Source: JANQEU01 sp965601455 (GTDB lineage: Bacteria; Bacteroidota; Bacteroidia; Cytophagales; Cyclobacteriaceae). Taken from it: a stretch of 64,000 nt of DNA. This document shows, piece after piece, positions 27,059-36,777 of the stretch. Location of the stretch: assembly GCA_965601455.1 (NCBI GenBank), contig OZ271831.1, positions 2,294,001 through 2,358,000 on the forward strand, written 5' to 3'. The translations under genes were made by a program, and so were the position numbers. Under the pieces are notes generated by a model. That model was not told the DNA's origin, did no database searches, and worked only from the letters and a program-made list of their open reading frames with translations. Each line of letters begins with the position of its first letter. The stretch's first letter is position 1.

Positions 27059-28630
27059 TTACGTCAGCGTAATGAATATCGTTGCAATGGCCAGGAAAAG
27101 AATAGCCGCCCAGAAACGGTAGTCCTGGTACCAGGCCATCCCCTCATTATCCTGATTCAATAGTGCTTTATTGAACGTGAAATCTTTGATCACCTCAGGT
27201 AAAGGTGCCGGTGCTTGGTTGCTGAAGTAGACGAAGAATCCAACGGAAATCAGTAAGACAATACCCGCATTAATGGTAAAGTGAATGGACCATAGACCCA
27301 TCTGCACCAAAATGAAGAAGATCAATCCCACAACCGTTCCCAAAACTAATGTCCAAAAAGCACCATGCGCATTTCCACGTTTGTAGAATGTCCCAATGAT
27401 GAATAGCACCACGATGGGCGGCACGAAAATCGTATACATCTGCTGCAGGTAGATCCACAATCCTCCGAAATTTGCAATCATAGGTGCCCAGGCTGCGGCG
27501 ATAATCATCAGCACCAACGTACTGATTCTACCATAATTAGCCACCTGTTTGGGTGTGATGTCCGGTTTCATCGGTTTGATGAAATCAATCACGATTAGTG
27601 TAGACGAACTGTTAAGTGTGGAATCGACACTGGACATAATCGCGGAGATCAGTCCTGCTAATACCAGGCCGACTAATCCAATTGGAAGCGCTTGCAGCAC
27701 GATGGTAGGGTAGACCATATCCGGATTCTCAATCCCTTTGTAGATACTGATAGCCATGGCTCCTGGAATCACCATGATGAACAGTGGAATTAATTTCAAG
27801 AAGCCACCGAGCAGGACGCCGCGACGGGCATGCTTCAGATTCTTAGCACCCAGCACCCGCTGAACAATGTACTGGTTCGTAGACCAATACCAGAATCCAA
27901 GGATTGGAGCTCCCAGGAAAAGTCCCGGCCAGGGCAGGGTAGAGTCGTTGAAAGGTCGCCAAATAGAGAAATGGCCCTCTGGAGCCGAAGAAATCATGGT
28001 TTCCAGCGAGAAATCAATTTTCTCAAACAGTATATAGGTCAAGACGGCACTTCCGATGATCAGTACGATAGCCTGAAGCGTATCCGTGTAAACTACCGCC
28101 TTCAATCCTCCAAAGGCGGTATAGAGCCCGGCAACGAATGCCAGAACAAATGTCGTTTGCCAAATGACCAGGTTAGGAAAGAATGTTTTTAATACGATAG
28201 CACCGGCATAGAGTCCACCGGCCGTTTCTACCATGATACTTGTAAAAATGGTGACTATAGAGAAAAACACCTGCGAACGACGATCGTAGCGATGATTCAG
28301 AAACTCGGGAATCGTCGTAATCTTGGAATTCAGATACAGTGGCACAAAAACGAAAGCCGCGATGATCAACGGAATACCCGATATCCACTCATAAACGGAT
28401 TGAACAATTCCTGAGGAATACGCGGCCCCGGTCAAGCCAATTAGTGTGGCACTTGAGATATTGGAAGCAAAAAGCGAAAGCCCGATCACTCCCCAAGTCA
28501 AAGTTCGTCCACCCAGAAACAAGTCATCACCTGATTTCGTGTTTCTGGCCACCAAATAGCCAATTAGGAAAACGATGAAGAAGTAGACGCCAATAACGGC
28601 GAGATCGGTATTGCTAATCAATTGGTTCAC
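27059..28630 (-). CDS. Sodium:solute symporter (SSS family)
   Basis: This 523-residue transporter has about 14 hydrophobic segments. SSS hallmarks are GGRTLTWGVIGLSLFASNISS (residues ~40-60; the helix-1 Na+ site region), YTAFGGLKAVVYTDTLQ near 170-185 and SAIMSSVDSTLNSSSTL near 335. Length and pattern fit the SGLT-like branch that imports sugars or related compounds with Na+. It abuts the convergent ECF42 gene with no gap and is divergent from the CoA-transferase/SLC13 operon. The substrate is unknown. Confidence 0.9.
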   Translation of the reverse strand: MNQLISNTDLAVIGVYFFIVFLIGYLVARNTKSGDDLFLGGRTLTWGVIGLSLFASNISSATLIGLTGAAYSSGIVQSVYEWISGIPLIIAAFVFVPLYLNSKITTIPEFLNHRYDRRSQVFFSIVTIFTSIMVETAGGLYAGAIVLKTFFPNLVIWQTTFVLAFVAGLYTAFGGLKAVVYTDTLQAIVLIIGSAVLTYILFEKIDFSLETMISSAPEGHFSIWRPFNDSTLPWPGLFLGAPILGFWYWSTNQYIVQRVLGAKNLKHARRGVLLGGFLKLIPLFIMVIPGAMAISIYKGIENPDMVYPTIVLQALPIGLVGLVLAGLISAIMSSVDSTLNSSSTLIVIDFIKPMKPDITPKQVANYGRISTLVLMIIAAAWAPMIANFGGLWIYLQQMYTIFVPPIVVLFIIGTFYKRGNAHGAFWTLVLGTVVGLIFFILVQMGLWSIHFTINAGIVLLISVGFFVYFSNQAPAPLPEVIKDFTFNKALLNQDNEGMAWYQDYRFWAAILFLAIATIFITLT

Positions 28631-28763
28631 GTAGTACGGGTTAAGTCAATCAAATCCTGAATCTCTCAAATGTATATCAAAAATGACAACCAGTCGTGTA
28701 CCATAACTTTCAACGGTCTGAAAGCAGATTGCAAGATGTACAGTAACTCGTTAATTTACCCAC

Positions 28764-29855
28764 GTGAATACGATCAACAATAACACTCTATTTACAGACC
28801 TCAAAGTACTGGAGCTCTCCAGCGTATTGGCGGGTCCAGCTGTAGGGATGTTTTTTGCGGAGCTAGGAGCCAGGGTTATCAAACTGGAAAATAGCAAAAC
28901 CGGCGGAGATGTCACTCGCAGCTGGAAGTTGAGTATGGAAAATCCTGATTCAGATGTTTCTGCCTATTATCACTCGGTGAACTGGAACAAGGAAACACAC
29001 CAGCTGGACCTAAGTGACGGTCAGGTGAGGAGCCAGGTGCATGAATGGGTTAAAAATACGGATATCGTTATAGCCAATTTCAAGCAAGGTTCCGCTGAGA
29101 AACTGGGAATGGATTATAAAACGCTCCAATCGATCAATCCGGGATTGATCTATGGATCTATATCTGCGTATGGCAAGCACGATAGCCGTCCAGGCTTTGA
29201 TGTTTCCATGCAGGCGGAAACTGGCTGGGTATACATGAATGGAGATGAAAGTGGTCCACCTACCAAATTGCCGGTAGCGTTTATTGATATTCTCGCAGCA
29301 CATCAATTGAAAGAGGGATTGTTAATTGCCCTGATGAACCGTATGAAATCCAATAATGGCAGTGAGGTCCATGTATCGCTTTACGACTCAAGTATTGCCT
29401 CACTGGCGAATCAGGCATCTAACTGGTTAAACTTGGGACAATTACCCGAACGGCAAGGAAGTAAGCACCCCAATATTGCTCCGTATGGTGATGTTTTGAC
29501 CACCAAAGACGGTCGATCCCTAATGTTGACTTCCGGAACGCAGAAGCAATTTGAACAGCTGTGTAAAACACTAGATCTAAAAGAAGTGGCCAATGATCCG
29601 AGGTTTGACACCAATGCTAACCGACTGAAGAATAGATCTGAGCTGGTTGAAAAGTTACAGCAAAAGGCTGCATTACTGAGTTTAGAGCAATTGGAAGCCA
29701 AAAACCCAAACCTGAATGCGTTGATGGTACCCATTCAAAACCTGGAACAGGTCTTTCAGTATAGCGAAGCCCAAAAGATGGTGCTCAGGCAAACGGAGCC
29801 GGATGGATCGGAGAGTAAAAGGGTTGCCACCATCGCATTTCAAATTGAAGCCTAA
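28764..29855 (+). CDS. Family III CoA-transferase (CaiB/BaiF)
   Basis: This 363-residue enzyme starts at GTG. The N-terminal part LKVLELSSVLAGPAVGMFFAELGA is the CoA-binding Rossmann segment of family III. The catalytic aspartate is probably Asp175 in LPVAFIDILAAH, as in formyl-CoA transferase. The chain is slightly short for the family (~380-420). It moves CoA between carboxylic acids. The next gene, 3 bp downstream, is an SLC13 anion permease, so the pair probably imports a carboxylate and activates it. Donor and acceptor cannot be told from the sequence. Confidence 0.9.
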   Translation: MNTINNNTLFTDLKVLELSSVLAGPAVGMFFAELGARVIKLENSKTGGDVTRSWKLSMENPDSDVSAYYHSVNWNKETHQLDLSDGQVRSQVHEWVKNTDIVIANFKQGSAEKLGMDYKTLQSINPGLIYGSISAYGKHDSRPGFDVSMQAETGWVYMNGDESGPPTKLPVAFIDILAAHQLKEGLLIALMNRMKSNNGSEVHVSLYDSSIASLANQASNWLNLGQLPERQGSKHPNIAPYGDVLTTKDGRSLMLTSGTQKQFEQLCKTLDLKEVANDPRFDTNANRLKNRSELVEKLQQKAALLSLEQLEAKNPNLNALMVPIQNLEQVFQYSEAQKMVLRQTEPDGSESKRVATIAFQIEA

Positions 29856-29858
29856 GAC

Positions 29859-31268
29859 GTGAATAGTAATCCATTCAAGCTGGTTATTTGTGTGATTATC
29901 GGACTTGTCTGCTGGAACCTGGACGGGTATGCCGGAAGCCTCGATACACAGGCGTGGCACATCTTCTCAGTTTTCATTGCTGTAATCGTTAGTTTCATAC
30001 TTCGTCCTTATCCGCTGGGAATGAGTGTGTTATTAGGCCTAATAGTATTATTAACTACCAAGACCATCTCACTTAAAGAATCCCTTTCGGGTTTTTCCAA
30101 TACAACCGTTTGGCTGGTTATCGCGGCATTCTTATTGGCTCATGCGGTGATTACGACAGGGTTTGGTATCCGAGTATCCCTGTACCTGGTAACCAAACTG
30201 GGTAAATCCATGAAAGGACTGGCCTACGCCATCTGCGGCTCGGAATTCATCCTGGCATCGGTGATTCCATCCAACACGGCCAGGGGTGGGGGTTTACACG
30301 CTCCAATTGTGGATTCCTTGTCCAGGTCCGTTGAAGAAGCTTCAAATAGCAATGAATCTATCGGAGCCGGACGGTTTCTAAGCCTCGTAGGCAGTCATGC
30401 CAACCTAATTGCGGCGAGCATGTATCTCACCGGTATGGCAGCCAATCCGCTCATCTCCGTAGCTGCCAAAGATGTATTTGGTTTAGAATTCGGGTGGGGA
30501 GAATGGTGGCTGGGCTCGATTGTACCTGGTATTGTCTCACTGCTAATCCTACCGCAAGTAATCTTTAAGCTTGCGCCACCTACGATTACTGATAGTAGCG
30601 CGGCTCAACGACAAGCAGCCCAGCGACTGACTGATAAAGGTCCCATGAGTCGTTCTGAAAAGGTAATGATGGGTGTGTTGATCGGTATGCTGTTGCTGTG
30701 GGGTACACAGTTTCTACACGGTTATTCCACTACTATGATTGCCTGGGTAGGAGTTGCAGTGCTTTTACTGACCGGCACACAAGACTGGGAAGATATTATC
30801 CGAAACGAAAAAGCCTGGGATTCCTTGTTTTGGCTGGGTGGACTATTGACGATGGCAAGTATGCTCTCGAAGTACGGGTTTATCCAATGGTTTGTGGATG
30901 CTTCACAGATGTGGGTGAGTGGCTACTCCGGCTTATTGGTAGTCCTGGTGATCGGATTGATCTATTTCTATTCCATGTATGCCTTTTCCATGACCAGTGG
31001 ACATATTGCCGCCATGGCCGCACCCTTATTGGCTGTTTGTCTGGCTGCCAATTCTGCTCCGATGCTCTCTGTGGCGGTTATAGCTTACTTCACAACGCTC
31101 TGTGCCTGTACAACTAATTATTCCAGTGGACCAGTCATCATTTACTACGGACTGGGTTACGAGACCTCTCAGCGCTGGTTTAAGATCGGTTTCCTCGTGT
31201 CACTGGTACATATAGGTGTTTATTTCACCCTGGGACTGGGATGGTGGAAGCTTTTGGGTTGGTGGTAG
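29859..31268 (+). CDS. SLC13/DASS-type anion permease
   Basis: A GTG at 29859, 3 bp after the CoA-transferase stop codon, gives a 469-residue transporter with about 12 hydrophobic segments. SLC13 features include LKESLSGFSNTTVWLVIAAF (residues ~68-87), SVIPSNTARGGGLHAPIV (first substrate clamp, SNTA, near 135) and TTLCACTTNYSSGPVIIYYG (second clamp region, near 420). It belongs to the branch containing plant and bacterial dicarboxylate/malate translocators. Coupling to a CoA-transferase supports a di- or monocarboxylate as substrate. It is convergent with the bestrophin gene, 4 bp away. Confidence 0.9.
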   Translation: MNSNPFKLVICVIIGLVCWNLDGYAGSLDTQAWHIFSVFIAVIVSFILRPYPLGMSVLLGLIVLLTTKTISLKESLSGFSNTTVWLVIAAFLLAHAVITTGFGIRVSLYLVTKLGKSMKGLAYAICGSEFILASVIPSNTARGGGLHAPIVDSLSRSVEEASNSNESIGAGRFLSLVGSHANLIAASMYLTGMAANPLISVAAKDVFGLEFGWGEWWLGSIVPGIVSLLILPQVIFKLAPPTITDSSAAQRQAAQRLTDKGPMSRSEKVMMGVLIGMLLLWGTQFLHGYSTTMIAWVGVAVLLLTGTQDWEDIIRNEKAWDSLFWLGGLLTMASMLSKYGFIQWFVDASQMWVSGYSGLLVVLVIGLIYFYSMYAFSMTSGHIAAMAAPLLAVCLAANSAPMLSVAVIAYFTTLCACTTNYSSGPVIIYYGLGYETSQRWFKIGFLVSLVHIGVYFTLGLGWWKLLGWW

Positions 31269-31272
31269 TGCA

Positions 31273-32217
31273 CTAGTGTAAGATCTCTGCCACTCTTTTT
31301 GCCTGATAAGGTACCGTCAAGTCGCCTTCATTCAGACTCACGTTCAAAATTTCATATACATTATCTCTAATCGTATTTGATAGCTGACCTGTTGGTAGGT
31401 CATTAGCATCCATACCAAAAGGATTTTCAATTTCCTCGGATATTACCTCAATACCGATCATGGCGAAGGCCATAATAGTTACAGCAGGAATCGTGAGGTA
31501 GGCAAAAGCCTCAGCCAGGCCAAACGGCAAAATCAGGATGTAGATGATTATGAACATGTTGATAAATGTGCTGTGAGAGTAAGGAATAGGTGTTTTCTTG
31601 ATGCGCTCGCAAACACCTAACACATCTAACAAGCCTTTTAGTAAGTCTTTCACCTGCATTTTATCAAACTCCGTTATCTGTCCGGAGGTATACATGCCTT
31701 CAATACCGTTAAATAGGTAAGAGGCAATTCTGCTGGGTTGGTGACGGGCAGAACGGATGTCGCTTTCTCTTTCTCCATCCTCTAAGATATAATTAGCGGA
31801 ATCAAGATCATCCCGTAGGTGCCACACCAATGAGGTACAAAAATTGTAGATATGTCGACTGAAGTATTTTCTTCTGATATCCGCCGATGGAATTACAGAA
31901 TTGAGCTGCAGCGCAAGTGTCCTGGAGTCATTAATCAGTTTACCCCATGCCTTTCGACCTTCCCACCATCGATCATATCCTGTAGTCAACCTGAAAACAA
32001 GAAATAATGAAAGAATCACCCCAATTAAGGAGAAGAATATAGGATCAATACTGAAAGTACCGCTTAGGTATTTAAGATTGATGTAGGTAGCAATGGAGGC
32101 GTAAGCAGTGGCAAGGATCACGAGGCTTGCCATTTGTCTAAGGTTGTAACTATAACGGAAGGTTACGATCAGGTTAGTAAAAAACCACTTCCATTTTTTT
32201 GAATCATAAACGATCAT
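31273..32217 (-). CDS. Bestrophin-family chloride channel (UPF0187)
   Basis: This 314-residue membrane protein matches bacterial bestrophins: basic N-terminus, WKWFFTNLIVTFR, then LILSLFLVFRLTTGYDRWWEGRKAWGKL with the strongly conserved Y-x-R-W-W-E-G-R-x-x-W segment near residue 80, and IENPFGMDANDLP near residue 270. Bestrophins form pentameric anion channels; bacterial relatives can also conduct cations. A perfect 9-bp inverted repeat lies just upstream of the start. It is transcribed alone. Confidence 0.93.
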   Translation of the reverse strand: MIVYDSKKWKWFFTNLIVTFRYSYNLRQMASLVILATAYASIATYINLKYLSGTFSIDPIFFSLIGVILSLFLVFRLTTGYDRWWEGRKAWGKLINDSRTLALQLNSVIPSADIRRKYFSRHIYNFCTSLVWHLRDDLDSANYILEDGERESDIRSARHQPSRIASYLFNGIEGMYTSGQITEFDKMQVKDLLKGLLDVLGVCERIKKTPIPYSHSTFINMFIIIYILILPFGLAEAFAYLTIPAVTIMAFAMIGIEVISEEIENPFGMDANDLPTGQLSNTIRDNVYEILNVSLNEGDLTVPYQAKRVAEILH

Positions 32218-32238
32218 GGCTCACGTACGTTTGACAGC

Positions 32239-32266
32239 TTATAATAGAATAGTACTACTATTATAA
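32239..32266. promoter_or_regulatory. Perfect inverted repeat upstream of bestrophin gene
   Basis: TTATAATAG at 32239-32247 and CTATTATAA at 32258-32266 are exact reverse complements (9 bp) around a 10-bp spacer, starting 22 bp before the bestrophin start codon. The position suits an operator overlapping the promoter. The A/T-rich composition makes chance more likely than for a mixed sequence. Confidence 0.35.
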
Positions 32267-32440
32267 TAACGGGTCATACTAGCCACTGTTGAGTCAGAAT
32301 GGCTGATTTCTATCATAATGGATAGCGACTTCTTTTTGTTCTATTGATGGCTGGAAGTGGAAATCGTCAGGAAGGAAGAAGCTATGTATAGACTATAAAG
32401 CTAATCAAACTCGATAAGGGAGATACTATTTGATTAGATT

Positions 32441-33100
32441 CTATTCAAATATATCCTTAAGGAAAATTAGGACTAAACCGATTACTTGAAGTAAAAGGGA
32501 TATCGATTTAGTTCTAGACGCCTTATCCTTCAACCGATGAATCTCCTTTATATTCTTGGCAATTAGTCTATTTCGTCCGCTGAGCTGATTTGTGCTTAGT
32601 TTTAATTTTTTATTGGAAATGCTATCAACGCTACTAATTATTGAAGGATTTCGTGAATAACCCCACTCATCAGTTTGTTCAAAATAGGAATAGGCAAGAT
32701 TTCTGACGGAATCAAGGAGTACAGAATCTGGATTAAAAACACCTCCAGTAAAAGTAGAAGTGATGGCATCATTAACCCTTTCGAATCTGTATGAGGCGGA
32801 TTGGAGGTTTAATCCTCGAAAGACTGCTTTATAGTTTTCATTTTCCTTCAATACTTTCTCCGTGTCACTTGAATATCTCAATATTTCTCTAATTGCCTCG
32901 GTTATGTAAAACTGAAATCTTAATTGTTTGCTCGTAAATACTCTAAACGAAGACCTTTCTGACCGGAATCTTGTTTCCGCGATCTCTTCCTCCAATTTGC
33001 TAATCTTATCATTGATACGATCAATGTATACCCAATTAAAAATTACAGAAACCAAAGAGAACAGGCTTCCAATTATTACGACAGCATATTTTTTTTTCAT
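32441..33100 (-). CDS. Hypothetical protein with a membrane helix at each end
   Basis: This 219-residue protein has a hydrophobic helix near the N-terminus (residues ~5-24, VVIIGSLFSLVSVIFNWVYI) followed by a short coiled coil (DRINDKISKLEEEIAETR) and a helical body, then a second helix at the C-terminus (SISLLLQVIGLVLIFLKDIF). The middle section lies on one side of the membrane, most likely outside. No family is recognised. It sits at the left edge of an A/T-rich stretch that includes the SIR2-like gene. Confidence 0.6.
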   Translation of the reverse strand: MKKKYAVVIIGSLFSLVSVIFNWVYIDRINDKISKLEEEIAETRFRSERSSFRVFTSKQLRFQFYITEAIREILRYSSDTEKVLKENENYKAVFRGLNLQSASYRFERVNDAITSTFTGGVFNPDSVLLDSVRNLAYSYFEQTDEWGYSRNPSIISSVDSISNKKLKLSTNQLSGRNRLIAKNIKEIHRLKDKASRTKSISLLLQVIGLVLIFLKDIFE

Positions 33101-33322
33101 ATCATCTTCATTCCAAATATCTATTTCCTAATCAATATACAGATGCAAATCGTGATTAGGTCATTATTGAAATGATGATTTTTTTCTGGAAAATGGCAGT
33201 AGATATGATATGAGGTGAATGATAAATAGTTAAAACTTTAACCATTTGGCACGATTTAGTGGGAAGGTTGGGTGTGCTTGACGTATATATTCTTTTATGA
33301 TAAGTTCCGAGAAATTATCCAC

Positions 33323-33826
33323 CTAAAACTCAAACCCTAAATGAAAACCTGCGGTTAACTCGGATTTTTCACCGAGGATGGTTCCAAGGATCGGACCATA
33401 ATGAAACCATTCTCTTGGTCTGACATTGATCTCGGTTTCGGCATAGGCTGACAGTGCAAAATCCCTGTGGCTATTGGGTACAGCAAAATTAGGACCCAGA
33501 TTAAACGTAATCCATTTTTTAGCATTCCAGCTGAAAAGGAGGGCGATTTCGTGAGCAACTTCTTTCTCTTCAAATTTCGCCGTGTAAGAAAAACCACTGC
33601 CATAGATGTGATCAAACCAATAGGTAAGGTGGACCTCCGTTCCGCCCCATCGTTCATGACCATCCAATGGGAGTACACAAATAGCTGACGTAATTACTTC
33701 GTAGATCCCGTGTTCCTTTCGGGTGTGGGTTTCTGAAGTATGTTCTTGTCGCGCTTGGGAAAGAGCGTAATTGCTGGAGATCAATCCAATTGCCAAAAGT
33801 CGTACATATCTTAAATCCCAAATCAT
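33323..33826 (-). CDS. Hypothetical small outer-membrane-barrel-like protein
   Basis: This 167-residue protein has an N-terminal hydrophobic signal (VRLLAIGLISSNYALSQA) and then alternating strands with aromatic girdle residues (GTEVHLTYWFDHIYGSGFSY, WITFNLGPNFAV, AYAETEINVRP). It ends in Phe (AGFHLGFEF), a usual signature of outer-membrane beta-barrels. Six to eight strands would fit. No function can be named. The N-terminal start may be somewhat downstream because the residues before the signal are unusual. Confidence 0.6.
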   Translation of the reverse strand: MIWDLRYVRLLAIGLISSNYALSQARQEHTSETHTRKEHGIYEVITSAICVLPLDGHERWGGTEVHLTYWFDHIYGSGFSYTAKFEEKEVAHEIALLFSWNAKKWITFNLGPNFAVPNSHRDFALSAYAETEINVRPREWFHYGPILGTILGEKSELTAGFHLGFEF

Positions 33827-34107
33827 GAGTCTTGCAAGACCAAGATAATTTTAAAGGTCGGAATTAAATAATACTTCAATCAAGTCTATAGGAATTTCAG
33901 TTAAGTAAAGAAATATTGATTGGAACGAAGGGGTATATCTATTATCTGAGATGCACGTTCGCTTGTCAAAGTACATTGGCCACAAGGGTGAGAACTTGAT
34001 TTTGTTAAATGGGAATAGTTCTAGAATTATACTCACAGTTTTAATAATTATCTAGCAAGTATTGACTTTCTTCTTGCCTCACAATAAATTAAATAGAAAA
34101 TGACGGA

Positions 34108-36702
34108 ATGAAGAAAATATCGGAGATCAGACAAGAGATTCCTAATAAAGAAAAGCAGATCACAGATCTTATAAGATTTATTAGCAACAGAACCGAAAAA
34201 AAGCCAGATTATACATTGCTTCTAGGAGCTGGTTGCTCAATTACATCCGGAATTCGATCGGCAGGTGAATTAATTCATGAATGGAAAGTTGAGATCTTCA
34301 AGGAAAATCATCCTAAACAAAAAATTGAGGAAGTTACATATCAGGAGATCGAAGAATATATTACATCACGTCCATGGTATGACAATAGAAATCCATATTC
34401 ATCACTTTTTGAAAATAGATTTGACCAAGACAGACAAAGACGGAGCTTTGTTGAAATAGAGTGTCGAAATAAAATACCCAGTCTGGGATATTGCTACTTG
34501 GTAAAATTGGTGAAGGAAAGATTTTTCAGTACAGTATTCACTACCAACTTTGATGATTTGGTAAATGACGCTTTTTATAGATATTCGGAAGAGAGACCGA
34601 TTATGTGCGCTCATGATTCTTCCATAAACAGTATAACCATTACGTCTCAAAGACCTAAAATAATTAAGCTACATGGCGACTATTTGTTCGATGATATAAA
34701 GAGTACTCTAAGGGAGACGGAATCTCTTCAAGAGAATATGAAGAACAAGTTTATCGAATTTGCCAAAGACTTTGGGATAATAGTAGTGGGGTACTCAGGT
34801 TATGATCGTTCAATTATGGATGTTTTGCTACACTTGTCGAAACAAGGTAATTATTTTAAGAACGGTATTTACTGGTGCCTAACCAAAGACTCAGCAATCT
34901 CCGAAGATCTTAAGAGGCTTTTATGGTCGGACCAGGTTTACTATGTAGAAATAGATGGATTTGATGAGCTTTTAGCTGAATTTCATCACAGTTTGATTAA
35001 GAAAGACCTCCAAATTAGCAGTTTCTTCAGCTCGAGAAATAAAACAATTTTCAAAAGTATAGTTGATAATGAGCATCTGAAGAAAAGCAATAGCTTATTA
35101 ATTAGGAGCGATCTAAAGAAATTAGAATTAGAATCAGATCAAGATATAATTGAGAAATTCTATAAGATTTTTTCAGACTCGTATGATAGTGAGTTCAAGT
35201 CAAAAGAAGACCAGTTTGATGATCCAAGAGAGGACGAAAAAATCGATTATTTGAAAGTCAGTGAAAAGTATGAGAGCAGCAAGTATGACGAAGCTATCGA
35301 GTTAGCAAATGAAGTATTACCAGATATAACTAGTATTAAAGTAAAAAAAGACATCTTGTACATTAAGGCAAGATCCTACAAATTTCTTAGGGAAGTATCA
35401 AAGACACAAGAAACATATAATGAGATTATCGATCTTGACAACATGGAAATTCAAGCTATTTATGAGCTTAGTAAGACTTATAACTCAAAAGAGGAAGCAA
35501 ATGAACAACTTGATAGGGCGATAAAAATTGATCCTTTTTTGCCGATCCTGTATAATAGAAAGGCGGACAACTTAATGCGTCAAGAAAAGTCATCTTTAAA
35601 TGACTATGAGTCCCAGATCGAGAATTGTTTAGAAAAATCCATTGAGATCAATCCATCTTTTGATAACAGAGCTTACCAACTCAAATTTGATTATTTCATT
35701 GACAATAGTGATGCCGACAAGAATCGAAAATCTGTAGAGAAAGTACTCACGGTATACAGGACTCAAGCTTATAATCACCTTGTTTATATTCAAACCCACC
35801 TAGATTATCTAATTGAATGCAAAAAAAAGAAATTTGATGAAGTCAAACGGGCACTTGAAGATTGGGTAAGGGATAATACCTCAATTCGGGATAAGGAACG
35901 AGTTCTTGTTTTTGAAGGAATAAAAATTGGATTTAAACTCAATGAAAAAAATTATCTCGAAGAGATAATCGGTAGAGCCGGATCAAAATTTGATAAATCG
36001 TCATTTTATACTCAGAAAAAAGCAGATTGCTATTACCACAAGTTGAGTAAACCACTGGAAGCAATAGAATTTTATGAAAAGCATATTAGACAAATTAATT
36101 CAACGAGATCTTCGCGCATAAATTCTATCATAGACTTAATGGAATGTTACGTGATAGCAGGGTCGTTAGAAAAAATTATTCCATTTATGGATATGATGCG
36201 TTTGGATTATTATGAATATGCCCGTCTTATGGAGTTTTATCACGAATTGAATGGGAATCCAGCAAAATCAATTGAGTTTCTGGATATGAGGCTTCCGAAA
36301 AACAAAGCTAATAATCCAAATTATGTAGTGAATAAATCTTTTTATCTACTTAAAGAAGGGGAGTTTTCCAGTGTCAAAAAATTAACCAAAGAGTTTCTTG
36401 AAAGAATCAACTTCGGTATCAAGCATCCTGAAATTCTTGTTAATTACGAGTATGCCTGCTTAAAACTAGGCGCAAAGGTTAATCACAATCGATTAGACAA
36501 GATAATTTCTTCATTCGGAGAGAATAAGTCAAAAAATGAGTTGATTGGATGTTGCTATTTACTAAAATCCGATGAACGTCAAGCATTAAAATCATTCAAG
36601 AAAGCTTTAGATCAAGATTATGATTTTAAACTCAATTTCAAAAGATGGCCAATTTTCGATATGGTTAGAGAAAAGCCTTCCTTCAAGATCTTCGACCTTT
36701 AA
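34108..36702 (+). CDS. SIR2-like NADase-type domain fused to TPR-like repeats; probable phage-defence effector
   Basis: This is an 864-residue protein. Residues ~33-290 are a SIR2-like domain: GAGCS (40-44) binds NAD, TTNFDD (145-150) carries the catalytic-type Asn147 and Asp149, KLHGD (187-191) the catalytic-type His189, and VVGYSGYD (226-233) closes the fold. Residues ~385-864 are helical repeats with TPR-like periodicity (for example AIKIDPFLPILYNRKADNLM). SIR2-like proteins of this build degrade NAD+ on phage infection in systems such as Thoeris, DSR or SIR2-APAZ. The gene is A/T-rich, alone, and set in an atypical stretch. A defence role is inferred from family. Confidence 0.85.
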   Translation: MKKISEIRQEIPNKEKQITDLIRFISNRTEKKPDYTLLLGAGCSITSGIRSAGELIHEWKVEIFKENHPKQKIEEVTYQEIEEYITSRPWYDNRNPYSSLFENRFDQDRQRRSFVEIECRNKIPSLGYCYLVKLVKERFFSTVFTTNFDDLVNDAFYRYSEERPIMCAHDSSINSITITSQRPKIIKLHGDYLFDDIKSTLRETESLQENMKNKFIEFAKDFGIIVVGYSGYDRSIMDVLLHLSKQGNYFKNGIYWCLTKDSAISEDLKRLLWSDQVYYVEIDGFDELLAEFHHSLIKKDLQISSFFSSRNKTIFKSIVDNEHLKKSNSLLIRSDLKKLELESDQDIIEKFYKIFSDSYDSEFKSKEDQFDDPREDEKIDYLKVSEKYESSKYDEAIELANEVLPDITSIKVKKDILYIKARSYKFLREVSKTQETYNEIIDLDNMEIQAIYELSKTYNSKEEANEQLDRAIKIDPFLPILYNRKADNLMRQEKSSLNDYESQIENCLEKSIEINPSFDNRAYQLKFDYFIDNSDADKNRKSVEKVLTVYRTQAYNHLVYIQTHLDYLIECKKKKFDEVKRALEDWVRDNTSIRDKERVLVFEGIKIGFKLNEKNYLEEIIGRAGSKFDKSSFYTQKKADCYYHKLSKPLEAIEFYEKHIRQINSTRSSRINSIIDLMECYVIAGSLEKIIPFMDMMRLDYYEYARLMEFYHELNGNPAKSIEFLDMRLPKNKANNPNYVVNKSFYLLKEGEFSSVKKLTKEFLERINFGIKHPEILVNYEYACLKLGAKVNHNRLDKIISSFGENKSKNELIGCCYLLKSDERQALKSFKKALDQDYDFKLNFKRWPIFDMVREKPSFKIFDL

Positions 36703-36777
36703 AAATTAATAGAAAACCGTGTAATTGGTTGATTTTTTTTATTTGGATGATGCGAATTATTTTATTCTATCATTCGC

